From Actinocrinis puniceicyclus (lineage in GTDB: Bacteria; Actinomycetota; Actinomycetes; Streptomycetales; Catenulisporaceae): a stretch of DNA of 64,000 nt. Positions within the stretch are counted from its first letter, which is position 1. Each line of letters starts with the position of its first letter. The notes beneath the pieces were generated by a model. That model saw nothing but the letters and a program-made list of their open reading frames with translations, was not told the DNA's origin and searched no databases. Both the position numbers and the translations under genes were made by a program. The DNA lies in the NCBI RefSeq assembly GCF_018283645.1, contig NZ_JAGSXH010000006.1:1-64000 (forward strand). The letters run 5' to 3'. Below are positions 1 to 8,723 of this stretch, piece after piece.

Positions 1-938
1 GCCCCAGCCCGAGCAGCAGCAGCGGTGGTGGTGGTGGCGGCGGCACGGGCAGGCATGTGCTGACCGGCTACTGGCAGGATTTCGTCAACGGGGCGAGCGT
101 GCAGCGGCTGAGCGACGTGAGTACGCAGTACGACATCATCGCCGTGGCCTTCGCGAACGCCACCGGCACTCCCGGCCAGATCTCCTTCGCGATCGACTCC
201 GGCCTCTCCAGCGCCCTCGGCGGCTACAGCGACGCGCAGTTCAAGGCGGACATCGCCACGCTGCACGGCCGCGGCCAGAAGGTCGTGCTCTCGGTCGGCG
301 GCCAGAACGGCACCGTCTCGGTGGGCGACTCGACCTCCGCGGCGAACTTCGCCTCCAGCGCCGCGTCGATCATCAAGGGCTACGGCTTCGACGGCATCGA
401 CATCGACCTGGAGAACGGCGTCAACCCGACCTACCTGGCCCAGGCCCTGCACTCGCTGGCCGGCCAGGCCGGATCCGGATTCGTCCTGACCATGGCGCCG
501 CAGACCATTGACATGCAGAGCACCGGGATGGCCTACTTCCAGCTCGCCCTCAACGTCAAGGACATCCTGACCATCGTCAACACGCAGTACTACAACTCCG
601 GCTCGATGAACGGGTGCGACGGCAACGTCTACGCCGAAGGCACCGAGAACTTCCTGGTCGCCCTCGCCTGCATCCAGTTGCAGAACGGCCTGAACCCGAG
701 CCAGGTCGGTCTCGGCGTGCCGGCGTCCACCAGCGCGGCCGGCGGCGGTTACGTCAGCCCCTCGGTGGTGGACGCGGCACTGGACTGCCTGGCGTCAGGG
801 ACCAACTGCGGCAGCTTCAAGCCGCCCGCGACCTGGCCGGCCATCGGCGGCGCGATGACGTGGTCGACGAACTGGGACGCCAGCGCCGGCAACCAGATCG
901 CGAACACGGTCGGCGCGCATCTGCACGCGATGCCGTGA
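1..938 (+). CDS. Secreted GH18 chitinase, 3' part (5' end outside window)
   Basis: This is the catalytic domain of a family 18 chitinase, which cleaves beta-1,4-linked GlcNAc polymers outside the cell. The reading frame is open from base 3 and encodes a Ser/Pro then polyglycine linker before the catalytic domain begins near base 57, so the true start and probably a carbohydrate-binding module lie upstream of the window. A GTG at 57 is internal, not the start. Visible GH18 signatures are SVGG near nt 291-302 and DGIDIDLE near nt 390-413, whose last Glu is the catalytic acid. The domain ends at a stop at 938. It converges on the lipoprotein gene, with a shared hairpin between them. The family call is firm; substrate and the missing N-terminus are inferred from related actinomycete chitinases. 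Confidence 0.92.
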   Translation, partial: PSPSSSSGGGGGGGTGRHVLTGYWQDFVNGASVQRLSDVSTQYDIIAVAFANATGTPGQISFAIDSGLSSALGGYSDAQFKADIATLHGRGQKVVLSVGGQNGTVSVGDSTSAANFASSAASIIKGYGFDGIDIDLENGVNPTYLAQALHSLAGQAGSGFVLTMAPQTIDMQSTGMAYFQLALNVKDILTIVNTQYYNSGSMNGCDGNVYAEGTENFLVALACIQLQNGLNPSQVGLGVPASTSAAGGGYVSPSVVDAALDCLASGTNCGSFKPPATWPAIGGAMTWSTNWDASAGNQIANTVGAHLHAMP

Positions 939-983
939 GAGCACCGGAAGGTATAGCAGAGGGCTGAATGGGCTGAGTCACGA

Positions 984-1022
984 CCCCGTGCGCGCGGTTT
1001 CCAACCTGCCGCGCGCCCGGGG
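984..1022. terminator. Bidirectional hairpin between convergent genes
   Basis: Arms at 984-997 and 1009-1022 pair at 13 of 14 positions around an 11-base loop. It lies between the converging chitinase and lipoprotein stops, so it can serve both strands. No U-tract follows, as is usual in high-GC actinomycetes. Confidence 0.65.
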
Positions 1023-1027
1023 CCCGC

Positions 1028-1756
1028 TCAGCCCTGTGGCGAATAGACGATGCCACGGTTCGACGAGCGCACCGCCGGGCCGAGGTGCACGCAGTACCAC
1101 TCGCCGCGCCACGAGATCAGCGAGAAGATGCCGAAGGACTTGGTCACCCCGTTGATCCGATATGTCAGCCGCGTGCCGTACAACCGGTAGTAAGAGCCCT
1201 TGTTGTACTCGACGCCCGGCCTGATCCACTCGGCCTGGCTGGTCGGCACCGTCACCTTGACGAACCGGGCCGACGAGGAGTGCGAACCGAGCAGCGCGTG
1301 CGCGGCGTGGATGTCGAGGCCGTACCAGGCGATCAGCCGGCTCTGATAGTCGGCCAGCGGATTCGAGATCGCCTTCACCTGGAGGTACGCGCCCTTCGGG
1401 AAGAAGAACGGCAGCGCGATCGACGGATCGTCCTGCACGATCGCCTGCCAGAGATCCTGCACCCCGGCCTGGAACACCGGGTCGTCGGGGTGCGGCAGCA
1501 CGTGCGTCTGCGGCAACGTGCCCGGATCCACCGGCGACGGCGAGGGACTCGGCGACGGGGTGAACGAGTCGGTAGGCGCGACCGGTGACGGTATCGCGGT
1601 CAGACCGATCGACACGCCGGTTCCGTTCGTGCCCGGGCCCGCGCTGCCGCCCCCGCAGGCGGCGACGGACAACAGCATCGAAGCCGCGCACAGCGCGTAC
1701 AGCCATCGCCGTGGTGCACCGGACCGCTGCGCGCCCTTGCACGTGGTCCTGTTCAT
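1028..1756 (-). CDS. Putative secreted lipoprotein of unknown function
   Basis: The 242-residue product has a short basic N-terminus, a hydrophobic stretch and a lipobox (SVAAC followed by GGGS), so it should be a surface lipoprotein. A Pro/Ser spacer follows, with SPSPSPSP near residues 70-80, and then a globular domain of about 160 residues rich in aromatic residues. I chose the ATG at 1756 because GGGGAGA lies nine bases upstream; an in-frame start at 1822 would place 22 non-signal residues in front. The globular part has a single ending domain resembling the 'hypothetical lipoprotein' type seen in actinomycetes, but I do not recognise a named family. It stands alone, convergent with the chitinase gene. 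Confidence 0.75.
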   Translation of the reverse strand: MNRTTCKGAQRSGAPRRWLYALCAASMLLSVAACGGGSAGPGTNGTGVSIGLTAIPSPVAPTDSFTPSPSPSPSPVDPGTLPQTHVLPHPDDPVFQAGVQDLWQAIVQDDPSIALPFFFPKGAYLQVKAISNPLADYQSRLIAWYGLDIHAAHALLGSHSSSARFVKVTVPTSQAEWIRPGVEYNKGSYYRLYGTRLTYRINGVTKSFGIFSLISWRGEWYCVHLGPAVRSSNRGIVYSPQG

Positions 1757-1964
1757 GTCGTGTTGTCTCCCCATGCCCGTCGTGTGCCGAAAGTTTCGGC
1801 GCGCAGTGCCGCCGAAGTGCATCCTTCCAGCCCCGGGCGGTTAGCACTAACGTGTCGGGCGAATGCGCGGCCCACCCCGCTCGCTACTCCTCGCAGGAGC
1901 AAGAAAGACAAGCCCAACCGGTGGGCAGCTGCCGCTCGTATTGAGCGCCGCGGCTGGTACTTGC

Positions 1965-3026
1965 ATGATGGAAAGTATGTTCCCCGACTGGCAGGACCTG
2001 ACCGAGGCGCAGCACGAGCGATGGGAGACGGTCCTCGGCGCGCTGACCGGGGCCCTGCCCGCGCGGGCCGCCGGCGTCGTCGTCGAAGGCGAGCACGCCG
2101 CGCACGTCGCCGACCGGCTCGCGCGGGCACTGCGCTCGACAGGCCGGCCGTGCATCCGGTTGACATCGCGGAATCCGGCGGCCGACGAGGACGCCTGGCG
2201 GGCCGAGCGCACCACGGACACGGTCGCGGTCGCCGAAGGAACTCACTGGCGCGAACACCCTCCGGCCGGCCGATGGGATCTCGCCGTCCGGCTGCGCGCG
2301 CCCGGCGGCCCGGCCCGCGACAAAGAGCGCCGGGGCCCGCGTCCGGCGGCCGAGATCGTGGTCGACCTGGCCGACCCGCACTGGCCGGTCGTGCGCGCCG
2401 TCACCGGCCGAGCCGGCGTTCCCGAGCACTGGTACGTCGCCGAGAACCAGGCGTTCTTCGCCGTGCGCGCCGCGACCTGGGACACCAGGTTCGGCGACGA
2501 CATGCCCGCCTACGCCGCAGCCATCGCCGAGGCCGGCCCTCCGGTCGGCGGCACAGCGCTCGATCTGGGCTGCGGAACGGGCCGCGCCCTGCCGGCGCTG
2601 CGCGCGGCGGTCGGCTCGTCCGGCCGGGTGATCGGGCTCGACGTGACGCCGCAGATGCTGGACGCGGTCCGCGCCGCGGGTCGCGACCTGAGTGCTACGG
2701 CCCTGCTGCTCGCGGACGCGCACCGGCTGCCGCTCGCGGACGCGAGCGCGGACCTGATCTTCGCCGCGGGACTGATCAACCATCTCAACGACGCGCGCGG
2801 GGGCCTGAGCGAGTTGGCCAGGGTGACCCGCGCCGACGGGCACCTGGTGCTGTTCCATCCCACCGGGCGCGCGGCGCTCGCCGCCCGTCACGGACGCGTC
2901 CTGCGCCCCGACGAGCCGCTCGCCGAACACGTTCTCGCCCGCGGCCTCACCGACAGCGGCTGGAGGCTGACCCGCTACGACGACGCGGAGCACCGGTTCT
3001 TCGCCGTCGCGGCACGGGTCGCCTGA
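1965..3026 (+). CDS. SAM methyltransferase with degenerate kinase-like N-terminal half
   Basis: The protein (353 residues from ATG 1965) has two halves. Residues about 190-353 are a class I SAM-dependent methyltransferase with motif I LDLGCGTG (199-206), the acidic LDVT loop and a post-I ADAHRLPL region. Residues about 20-150 look like the actinomycete uridine kinase-like P-loop fold: a helix, a beta-strand GVVVEGEHAAHVADRLA where the P-loop should be, and a later AVAEGTHW...WDLAVRL stretch typical of that family. The Walker A Gly-Lys-Ser/Thr is absent, so ATP binding is unlikely. The start is uncertain because ATG codons at 1965, 1968 and 1977 all lack a strong ribosome site. The substrate is unknown. 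The methyltransferase call is firm; the kinase-like ancestry is my reading of pattern. Confidence 0.8.
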   Translation: MMESMFPDWQDLTEAQHERWETVLGALTGALPARAAGVVVEGEHAAHVADRLARALRSTGRPCIRLTSRNPAADEDAWRAERTTDTVAVAEGTHWREHPPAGRWDLAVRLRAPGGPARDKERRGPRPAAEIVVDLADPHWPVVRAVTGRAGVPEHWYVAENQAFFAVRAATWDTRFGDDMPAYAAAIAEAGPPVGGTALDLGCGTGRALPALRAAVGSSGRVIGLDVTPQMLDAVRAAGRDLSATALLLADAHRLPLADASADLIFAAGLINHLNDARGGLSELARVTRADGHLVLFHPTGRAALAARHGRVLRPDEPLAEHVLARGLTDSGWRLTRYDDAEHRFFAVAARVA

Positions 3027-3133
3027 CGCCGGCTCGCGCGCGAGTAGCCGAACCATCGTCGCGCGCCCCGATCGGCGCTATGATCGCGCCGCGTTCACGC
3101 AGCCGCGTGCGCACCCAGGCGAAGGAGCCCGCC

Positions 3134-3934
3134 GTGACGGATGCCGACAGTACGACCCAGCCGTCGCGCTTCGACGTGGACGGCGTCAGCATCGCCTACG
3201 AAGAGGCGGGCGCCGGCGAGCGTACGCCGCTGGTGTTCATCCACGGCTGGACGGCGAACCGGCACCGGTGGGACCACCAGTTCGAGCACTTCGCCCGGAC
3301 CCGCCGGGTCCTGCGGCTCGACCTGCGCGGGCACGGCGAGAGCGACAAGCCGGCCGGGCAGTACAGCATCGACGGCCTCGCCGACGATGTACGCCGGCTG
3401 CTGGACGCCCGTGGCGTGGGGCGTTTCATCCCGGTCGGGCACTCGATGGGCGGCATGATCGCGCAGAAGCTCGCCCTCGCCGAGCCGGACCGCGTCGAGC
3501 GGATGGTGCTGGTCGGCACGGTCAGCAGGATGGTGTACAGCCGAAGCCGGGGCGCGGTGATCGCCGCCTCGAAACTGGTGCCGTACAACAGCTTCGTCGC
3601 GATCAACATCCAGCGCGCGTTCAAGCCCGGGTATCCGAAGGAGCTCATCCGGCAGTATGTGGCCGCCTCCCAGGCCACGCCCCGGCACGTGGTGATGTCG
3701 TGCTACGACGCGATGCGCGATTTCGACGTGCTGGACCAGGTGGGCGACATCCGGGCACCGGTTCTCATCGTGCACGGCCGGCACGACATCCAGTTCCCTC
3801 CGGCGCAGGTGCAGCGGATCGCGGCCAACTGCCCGAACGCCACGGTCAAGCTGCTGGACACCGGGCACGAGTGCCCGGTCGAGGACCCGCAGGCCGTGAC
3901 CGACGCGATCGAGGCATTTCTCGGCGAGGAATAG
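3134..3934 (+). CDS. Alpha/beta hydrolase
   Basis: This 266-residue alpha/beta-hydrolase fold protein has the full catalytic set: oxyanion HGWT (37-40), nucleophile elbow GHSMGG with Ser104, acid Asp218 in HGRHD, and base His245 in TGHE. It resembles the haloperoxidase/esterase-like branch, and the substrate cannot be told. The GTG at 3134 is preceded by GAAGGAG at the right spacing, which decides the start; an ATG upstream at 3080 lacks such a site. It follows the methyltransferase gene by 107 bases on the same strand, so co-transcription is possible but not shown. Confidence 0.88.
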   Translation: MTDADSTTQPSRFDVDGVSIAYEEAGAGERTPLVFIHGWTANRHRWDHQFEHFARTRRVLRLDLRGHGESDKPAGQYSIDGLADDVRRLLDARGVGRFIPVGHSMGGMIAQKLALAEPDRVERMVLVGTVSRMVYSRSRGAVIAASKLVPYNSFVAINIQRAFKPGYPKELIRQYVAASQATPRHVVMSCYDAMRDFDVLDQVGDIRAPVLIVHGRHDIQFPPAQVQRIAANCPNATVKLLDTGHECPVEDPQAVTDAIEAFLGEE

Positions 3935-3983
3935 TCGCGCCGCCGATATCCACGAGCCGTGCCGAAACCGCGCGTCTCCTGAA

Positions 3984-4018
3984 GAAGATCTTCACCTTTC
4001 CTGCAGCTGATCTTCAGC
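3984..4018 (+). promoter_or_regulatory. Repeated GATCTTCA elements before the deacetylase gene
   Basis: GATCTTCA occurs at 3987-3994 and 4009-4016, 22 bases apart (two helical turns), and each lies in a short palindrome (GAAGATCTTC at 3984-3993; GCTGATCTTCAGC at 4006-4018). They directly precede the deacetylase start. The spacing fits an activator with tandem sites such as an OmpR-type response regulator, but no regulator is known here. Confidence 0.35.
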
Positions 4019-4019
4019 G

Positions 4020-4955
4020 ATGGGCGTCTCCAGAAGCGTGATGGAAACTGAAGCGAAGACCGCGGCGGCGCGCACGCCCGTATCCCGCCGCCGGTTCATG
4101 GGCGGCGCCGCGGGCCTGGCCGTCCTTGGTTCGTTCGCCGCGGCCTGCCAGGGCGGCTCCGGGCCGGCGGCCGGCGCCGCGGCGGACAGCGCGGAGCCGA
4201 TCGGCACGCAGGCTACCGGTGCGAGCGTGAGCGCGAGTGCGAGCGCCACCGCGGGCGGCGTGGACGCCGAGCTGATCAGCCGGCGCTATCAGGGACTCAA
4301 GCCCTTCGCCGCGGTCCCGCCGGCTCCCACGGCCAAGCCGATCGCGCTGAGCGCCGAGCACCCGGCGGTGTTCTCCAAGGTGCCGACGGGCGACAAGGTC
4401 GTGTTCGTCACGATCGACGACGGCATAGAGAAGGACCCCGCGTTCATCCAGATGGTCAGGGACTTCCAGATCCCGATCACGGTCAGCCTCGCCGACACCC
4501 TGATCCGGGACGACTACGCGTACTTCGAGAAGCTGTACCAGACCGGGTTCGTCTCCATTCAGAACCACACCGTGAACCATCCCCTCGACATGCCGCGCCT
4601 GTCCGCGCAGCAGCAACTCGACGAGATCGCCGGGCAGCAGCAGAAGCTGGGCAAGGAGTACGGGGTGGCGCCCTACATCTTCCGGGCGCCGGGCGGCAAC
4701 TACAACGCGACCACGGTCGGCGCGGTCCGGCAGGCCGGACTCAAGGGCCTGATGATGTGGAAGGAGTCGATGGAGATACACGACATGCAGTACCAGACCG
4801 CCTCGCACCTGCTGCGCCCCGGCGACATCATCCTGGCCCACTTCCGCGGCCCGGCCCAGCTCAAGGGCGAGACCATGGTGCAGATGATGATCAACCTCTA
4901 CAAGCACATCCAGGCGCAGGGCTTCACGGTCGCGGACATCACCAAGTACGTGTGA
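4020..4955 (+). CDS. Tat-exported lipoprotein polysaccharide deacetylase (CE4)
   Basis: This is a 311-residue NodB-type deacetylase that removes acetyl groups from a surface or cell-wall polymer such as peptidoglycan or chitin-like glycans. The N-terminus carries a twin-arginine signal (SRRRFMGG at 22-29) and a lipobox ending at Cys43, so the enzyme is probably tethered outside the membrane. Catalytic-domain motifs are present: TIDDG (131-135), metal-binding HTVNH (183-187), RAPGG (222-226) and a C-terminal LAHF (272-275). A low-complexity Ser/Ala linker lies at about 65-80. Neither the ATG at 4020 nor the one at 4041 has a clear ribosome site; the transcript may be leaderless. The stop codon lies in a 20-base tandem repeat. 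The polymer substrate is not determinable. Confidence 0.9.
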   Translation: MGVSRSVMETEAKTAAARTPVSRRRFMGGAAGLAVLGSFAAACQGGSGPAAGAAADSAEPIGTQATGASVSASASATAGGVDAELISRRYQGLKPFAAVPPAPTAKPIALSAEHPAVFSKVPTGDKVVFVTIDDGIEKDPAFIQMVRDFQIPITVSLADTLIRDDYAYFEKLYQTGFVSIQNHTVNHPLDMPRLSAQQQLDEIAGQQQKLGKEYGVAPYIFRAPGGNYNATTVGAVRQAGLKGLMMWKESMEIHDMQYQTASHLLRPGDIILAHFRGPAQLKGETMVQMMINLYKHIQAQGFTVADITKYV

Positions 4956-4999
4956 CCGACTGCGAGTACGTGTGACCGACTGCGAGTACGTGTGACCGA
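4945..4999. repeat. 20-bp tandem repeat across a stop codon
   Basis: The unit AGTACGTGTGACCGACTGCG occurs at 4945-4964 and 4965-4984, with a 15-base partial copy at 4985-4999. The first copy contains the last codons and stop of the deacetylase gene, so the extra copies repeat the gene's 3' end without altering the protein. Confidence 0.95.
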
Positions 5000-5340
5000 T
5001 CAGGAAGCGCCCGCGGCCGTCCGCGGCTCGGGCCCGTCCTTGACGTGGAAGAGGGCGAACGCGCGGCGCAGCAGCGGCTGCGCGACGTTCCGCACGCGAA
5101 CCCCGCCGCTCGTCATGCCGTGCTCGGAACCAGAACGCGCGTGCTCATCGGGACGCCGTGTGCGTACGCTGCGACACCACCCGCCAGCGCGAACCGGTGG
5201 CCCGCCGCCTTGAGCAGCGAGCCGACCTGCTTGGCCGCGTCGAGGATCGCCTGGGTCCGGTCGGGCGGCGGGCCGGCCGCCGGAGGCAGGCCCACGATCA
5301 GGTCGCCTTCCACTTCTCCGGGACGTTCCAGATCTCTCAT
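5000..5340 (-). pseudogene. Nucleotidyltransferase-like remnant
   Basis: From ATG 5340 the reading frame encodes a 75-residue piece with FALAGGVAAYAHGVP, the start of the nucleotidyltransferase-fold domain of small actinomycete proteins (usual continuation: RxTxDxD). The catalytic Asp motif is missing: after PMSTR the frame runs into a stop at 5113. A second minus-strand frame then encodes about 38 residues (GVRVRNVAQPLLRRAFALF and onward) to about 5002, which looks like the tail of another or deleted gene. I read the region as a gene that lost its middle. There is no strong reason to think either piece is functional. Confidence 0.5.
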
Positions 5341-5410
5341 ACGGCCCCTCCGCGATGCCGGTCCGGCGTGTGAACGGCTCGCGGTACCCGCTGCGGCGCG
5401 CAGTATCCGC

Positions 5411-7018
5411 TCAACCGCGTGCGGCGGCGGGCGCGTCGTCGCTGTGGTCGGCGGCCGCGTCAGCGTCGCGCCGGTGGGTCGCGGCCACGTCGTACAGGGC
5501 GACCAGCAGTGCCAGGGCCACCAACGCGATCGCGACGACCAGGCCGCGCTGGAAGGCGTGGGCCCAGCGGGCCGGATCGTGCGGGACGCCGCCGCCGGCC
5601 GCGCCGGCCGCGCCTGCCGAGGCCGGGCCGAGCGCCGCGAAGAACACCGAGCCCACCACCGCGATGCCGACCGCCGAGCCGATGCGCTGCCCGGTCTGCA
5701 GTACCCCGGCGGCGCTGCCCGCGTCCCGCACCGGCACCTCGGAAAGCGTGATCGCCTGGTTCGGCGCGATCACCAGGCCGCTGCCGAGACCGGCCACCGC
5801 CAGCGGACCCAGGGTCACCCAGCCCACCTCCCGGCCCGGCACCAGGTGCACCGCCAGCAGCGTCGCGCCGAGGCCGAGGCCGACCAGGAGCAGCCCGGCG
5901 GCGATCAGCGGCCGCCCGAACCTGGTCACCACCCTGCCGCCGAGCGCCGAGGCGATCCCGGAACCCACCGCGAACGGCGTTATCGCCGCGCCCGCGAGCA
6001 AGGCGCTGTAGCCGAGCCCGGCCTGCACGTACAGGGTGAAGATGAAGAAGATCGCGGTGAACCCGGCGAAGTACACCAGGGCGATCGCCGAGCCGAGACT
6101 GTACGAGCGCAAGCGGAACAGGGTGAGGTCCACCAGCGCCCCGGCGCGCCCCTGCCTGCGCCGCTCCCACGGCACGAAGGCGGCGAGGAACAGCGCCGCG
6201 AGCGGCAACAGCAGCCACTTGAGCCGGCTGTGCCACTGCTGTTCCTCGACCAGCGGCAGCAGCATTGCCACGACGCCCGCGGCCAGCAGCAGCACGCCGA
6301 CCGGGTCCAGGCCCTCGGGACGCGCGGCTCCGGAGGTTCGCCCCTGTGCGCGCCCCCCGGCGCGCTCGTGCTCGCGGATCTCATGCAGGCTCGGCAGCAG
6401 TCGGTACGCCGCGGGCAGCGCGGCCAAGCCGATCGGGACGTTGACGTAGAACACCCAGCGCCAGCCGTCGGTGGGACCGCCGGCCGCGATCAGCAGGCCG
6501 CCCAGCAGCGGGCCCAGCGCCGTGGAGATCCCGATCACCGCGCCGAGCATGCCGAAGGCGCGGCCGCGCTCCCGGCCCTGGAACAGTTGCTGGATCAGCC
6601 CGGCGACCTGCGGGTTGAGCACCCCGCTGGCCAGCCCCTGGGCGAAGCGGGCCGCAACCAGCCAACCCGGCCCGGTGGCCAGGCCGGCGGCGGCGCTGGT
6701 CAGGGTGAAGGCGGCCAGGCCGGTCATGAACGCGGCCCGGCGCCCGTGGATGTCGCCGAGCCGCCCGGCCGGAACCAGCACCAGACCGAAGGCCAGCGCG
6801 TACCCCGACAGCACCCACTGCAGGTCGTCGGATGAGGCGTGCAGCCCGGCCTTGAGGGAGGGCAGCGCCACGTTGACGATGCTCACGTCCAGCATCGTCA
6901 TGAAACCGGCGACCAGGCACACGGCCAGCGCCCGCCAGCGGTAGTCGGCCGGGTTCGGGGCGCGTGCGGGCCGGGGCGGGCCGGGCTGGGGACTGCCGGT
7001 TCTTGGTTGTGCTGACAC
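5411..7018 (-). CDS. MFS drug efflux transporter, DHA2 (14-TM) family
   Basis: This 535-residue integral membrane protein is of the EmrB/QacA type, exporting small hydrophobic compounds by proton antiport. The signature LDVSIVNVALPS lies in TM1, and motif A (GRLGDIHGRR) between TM2 and TM3. Hydrophobic segments fit 14 helices, with a long basic loop in the middle (about residues 215-235, RAGGRAQGRTSGAARPE). The GTG start at 7018 is preceded by GGGGAGG eight bases away. It stands alone; no TetR/MarR regulator is adjacent. The substrate is unknown, and specificity is hard to infer in this family. Confidence 0.93.
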   Translation of the reverse strand: MSAQPRTGSPQPGPPRPARAPNPADYRWRALAVCLVAGFMTMLDVSIVNVALPSLKAGLHASSDDLQWVLSGYALAFGLVLVPAGRLGDIHGRRAAFMTGLAAFTLTSAAAGLATGPGWLVAARFAQGLASGVLNPQVAGLIQQLFQGRERGRAFGMLGAVIGISTALGPLLGGLLIAAGGPTDGWRWVFYVNVPIGLAALPAAYRLLPSLHEIREHERAGGRAQGRTSGAARPEGLDPVGVLLLAAGVVAMLLPLVEEQQWHSRLKWLLLPLAALFLAAFVPWERRRQGRAGALVDLTLFRLRSYSLGSAIALVYFAGFTAIFFIFTLYVQAGLGYSALLAGAAITPFAVGSGIASALGGRVVTRFGRPLIAAGLLLVGLGLGATLLAVHLVPGREVGWVTLGPLAVAGLGSGLVIAPNQAITLSEVPVRDAGSAAGVLQTGQRIGSAVGIAVVGSVFFAALGPASAGAAGAAGGGVPHDPARWAHAFQRGLVVAIALVALALLVALYDVAATHRRDADAAADHSDDAPAAARG

Positions 7019-7116
7019 GGCCCTCGCCTCCCCGCCGTCGGGCGGGGTGAAACGGTGCGGGCCGACGTCGGGCTCGACGAAACGGCGCGGCCGGGGCGGC
7101 CGGGCCGTCCGGACGC

Positions 7117-7137
7117 CGAGAGCCGAGAGCCGAGAGC
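7117..7137. repeat. Short 7-bp tandem repeat (CGAGAGC x3)
   Basis: Three perfect copies of CGAGAGC lie in the 170-base gap upstream of the exporter gene, followed by a degenerate CCAGAGC. No further function is visible. Confidence 0.9.
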
Positions 7138-7188
7138 CCAGAGCGCGGACGACGGCAGGGCTGCGCGGTGTTTTTCAGAGCCCTGATA

Positions 7189-8664
7189 TCAGTGGGCCCG
7201 AGCCGGCCGGTAGACGACGAGCGAGCGCGCTCGCTTCTCGACTTCGAGCTCTGTCCCGGAGCCGGCCGCCTCGCCGTCCACGCAATACCGCAACGGCCGG
7301 CCGACGCCGCTCAGGCGCAGCGTTGTCGCGGCGCGGTACTGGTAGACGCGGCTGGTGGCCAATGTTCCGGTGGCGAGCGCGGCGAGCAGGCGCGCGCGGG
7401 CCAGCGGCTTGGCCGCGTCGACGATGCGGATGTCCAGATCACCGTCCTCCAGGCGGGCCCGGCGGGAGGGGGCGAGCCCGGCCGGCTGGTAGCGGCAGTT
7501 GCCCGCGAACAGCAGCCACATCCGCCGCTCCACGCCGTCCACGCGGCACGTGACCGGCTTGCCGTCGCGCAACACCGACACCGCGCCGACGAGGACGGCC
7601 GGCCACTTGCCCAGCCTGCGCTCGTGGTGCTCGCGCGCGTGGACGAGGTCGACGTACGCGCCGATGCTGAATGTGTTGACGAATACGCGTTCGCCCACGG
7701 TGCCGACGTCCACCGCGACCGCTTCGCCGCGTCGCAGTGCGCCGACAGCGTCGTCCAACGACTCGACGCCGAGGTCGCGGGTGAAGTGGTTGAGGGTGCC
7801 GGCGGGTATCACCAGCAACGGCACATCGGCGCGCAGTGCCACGCCGACCGCGGTGTTGATCGTGCCGTCGCCGCCGGCCGCGCCGAGCACCTTGGCCCGT
7901 TTCGCGGCGCGCTCCAGTTGGCAGGGTACGTCCGCGCCCTCCTCGGCGACGACGACCTCGGCCTCGGGCAGCAGTTGCCTGATCTGCTCGGCCAGTTGCT
8001 CGCCGCCGGCCCGCGCCGCCGTGTTGACCACCACGACCAGGCCATCGCCGGTGTCCAGCGCGGGAGCTTCGTACCCGGCGGGCGGGGCCTGCGCCGGCTC
8101 CGGCTCGATGAGCGGCCACCAGTGCGTGGTGAGCAGCCCGGCGGCCACGCCGATCGCGGCTCCGGCGACCACATCGGTCGGGTAGTGTGCCCCGGTGACC
8201 ACGCGGGAGGCGGCGACGCCGGTCGCCAGCGCCGCGACCGGTACCGCCGGATACTTGCTCTCCAGGGCCACGCCGGTGGCGAAGGCCGCCGCCGAGGCCG
8301 CGTGCCCGGAGGGGAACGAGGAGCTGTCCGGCATCCGTCGCAGTTGCCTGATCAGCGGGATGTCCACGAGCGCCGGGCGCTGCCTGCTGATCAGGGTTTT
8401 GCCGACCAGGTTCGCGGCGCCGCTGGCCAGGCCGACTGCGGCCAGCGCACGCAGCGAGGCCCTGCGCGCGCCGCGGTCGGGCGTGGCCGCCATCCCGGCG
8501 GACAGCGCCAACCACAGTTTGCTGTGGTCGGCAGCGCGTCCCAGGCGCGGCAGTATCTGGTCGAGCGTCGCGGACTTCGCGGGCGTGACCACCCCCATCA
8601 GCCTTCTGTCGATCCCTGAGAATCTCCCCGCGCCGCCGGTGGACCGGAGCGGACGAGCCTGCAT
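7189..8664 (-). CDS. Bifunctional PAP2 phosphatase / diacylglycerol kinase-like protein
   Basis: This 491-residue fusion has two lipid-metabolism domains. Residues about 35-185 are a membrane PAP2 phosphatase with the three motifs K89...RP97, PSGH (118-121) and SRVVTGAHYPTD (153-164), plus several hydrophobic helices. Residues about 205-485 are a diacylglycerol/lipid kinase catalytic domain with GGDGT (264-268) and the NTFSIGAYVDL type core. The two activities could interconvert phosphorylated and free lipids such as phosphatidate or undecaprenyl species. The ATG at 8664 follows GGGGAGG by five bases. Fusions of this kind are known in actinomycetes. Three 17-base repeats lie just upstream. 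Confidence 0.92.
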   Translation of the reverse strand: MQARPLRSTGGAGRFSGIDRRLMGVVTPAKSATLDQILPRLGRAADHSKLWLALSAGMAATPDRGARRASLRALAAVGLASGAANLVGKTLISRQRPALVDIPLIRQLRRMPDSSSFPSGHAASAAAFATGVALESKYPAVPVAALATGVAASRVVTGAHYPTDVVAGAAIGVAAGLLTTHWWPLIEPEPAQAPPAGYEAPALDTGDGLVVVVNTAARAGGEQLAEQIRQLLPEAEVVVAEEGADVPCQLERAAKRAKVLGAAGGDGTINTAVGVALRADVPLLVIPAGTLNHFTRDLGVESLDDAVGALRRGEAVAVDVGTVGERVFVNTFSIGAYVDLVHAREHHERRLGKWPAVLVGAVSVLRDGKPVTCRVDGVERRMWLLFAGNCRYQPAGLAPSRRARLEDGDLDIRIVDAAKPLARARLLAALATGTLATSRVYQYRAATTLRLSGVGRPLRYCVDGEAAGSGTELEVEKRARSLVVYRPARAH

Positions 8665-8673
8665 GTTCGCCTC

Positions 8674-8723
8674 CCCTGAAGCTGCTGGAGCCCTGAAGCT
8701 GCTGGAGCCCTGAAGCTGCTGGA
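8674..8723. repeat. 17-bp tandem repeat, three copies
   Basis: CCCTGAAGCTGCTGGAG occurs at 8674-8690 and 8691-8707, with a 16-base copy at 8708-8723. It occupies the leader of the PAP2-kinase gene immediately upstream of its ribosome site, so copy number could affect the 5' untranslated region. Confidence 0.95.

Noticed and set aside
1760-3060. The long plus-strand frame continuous with the hydrolase upstream of 3134
   Set aside because: The Arg-rich translation is a shadow of the methyltransferase gene in another frame; the hydrolase starts at GTG 3134.
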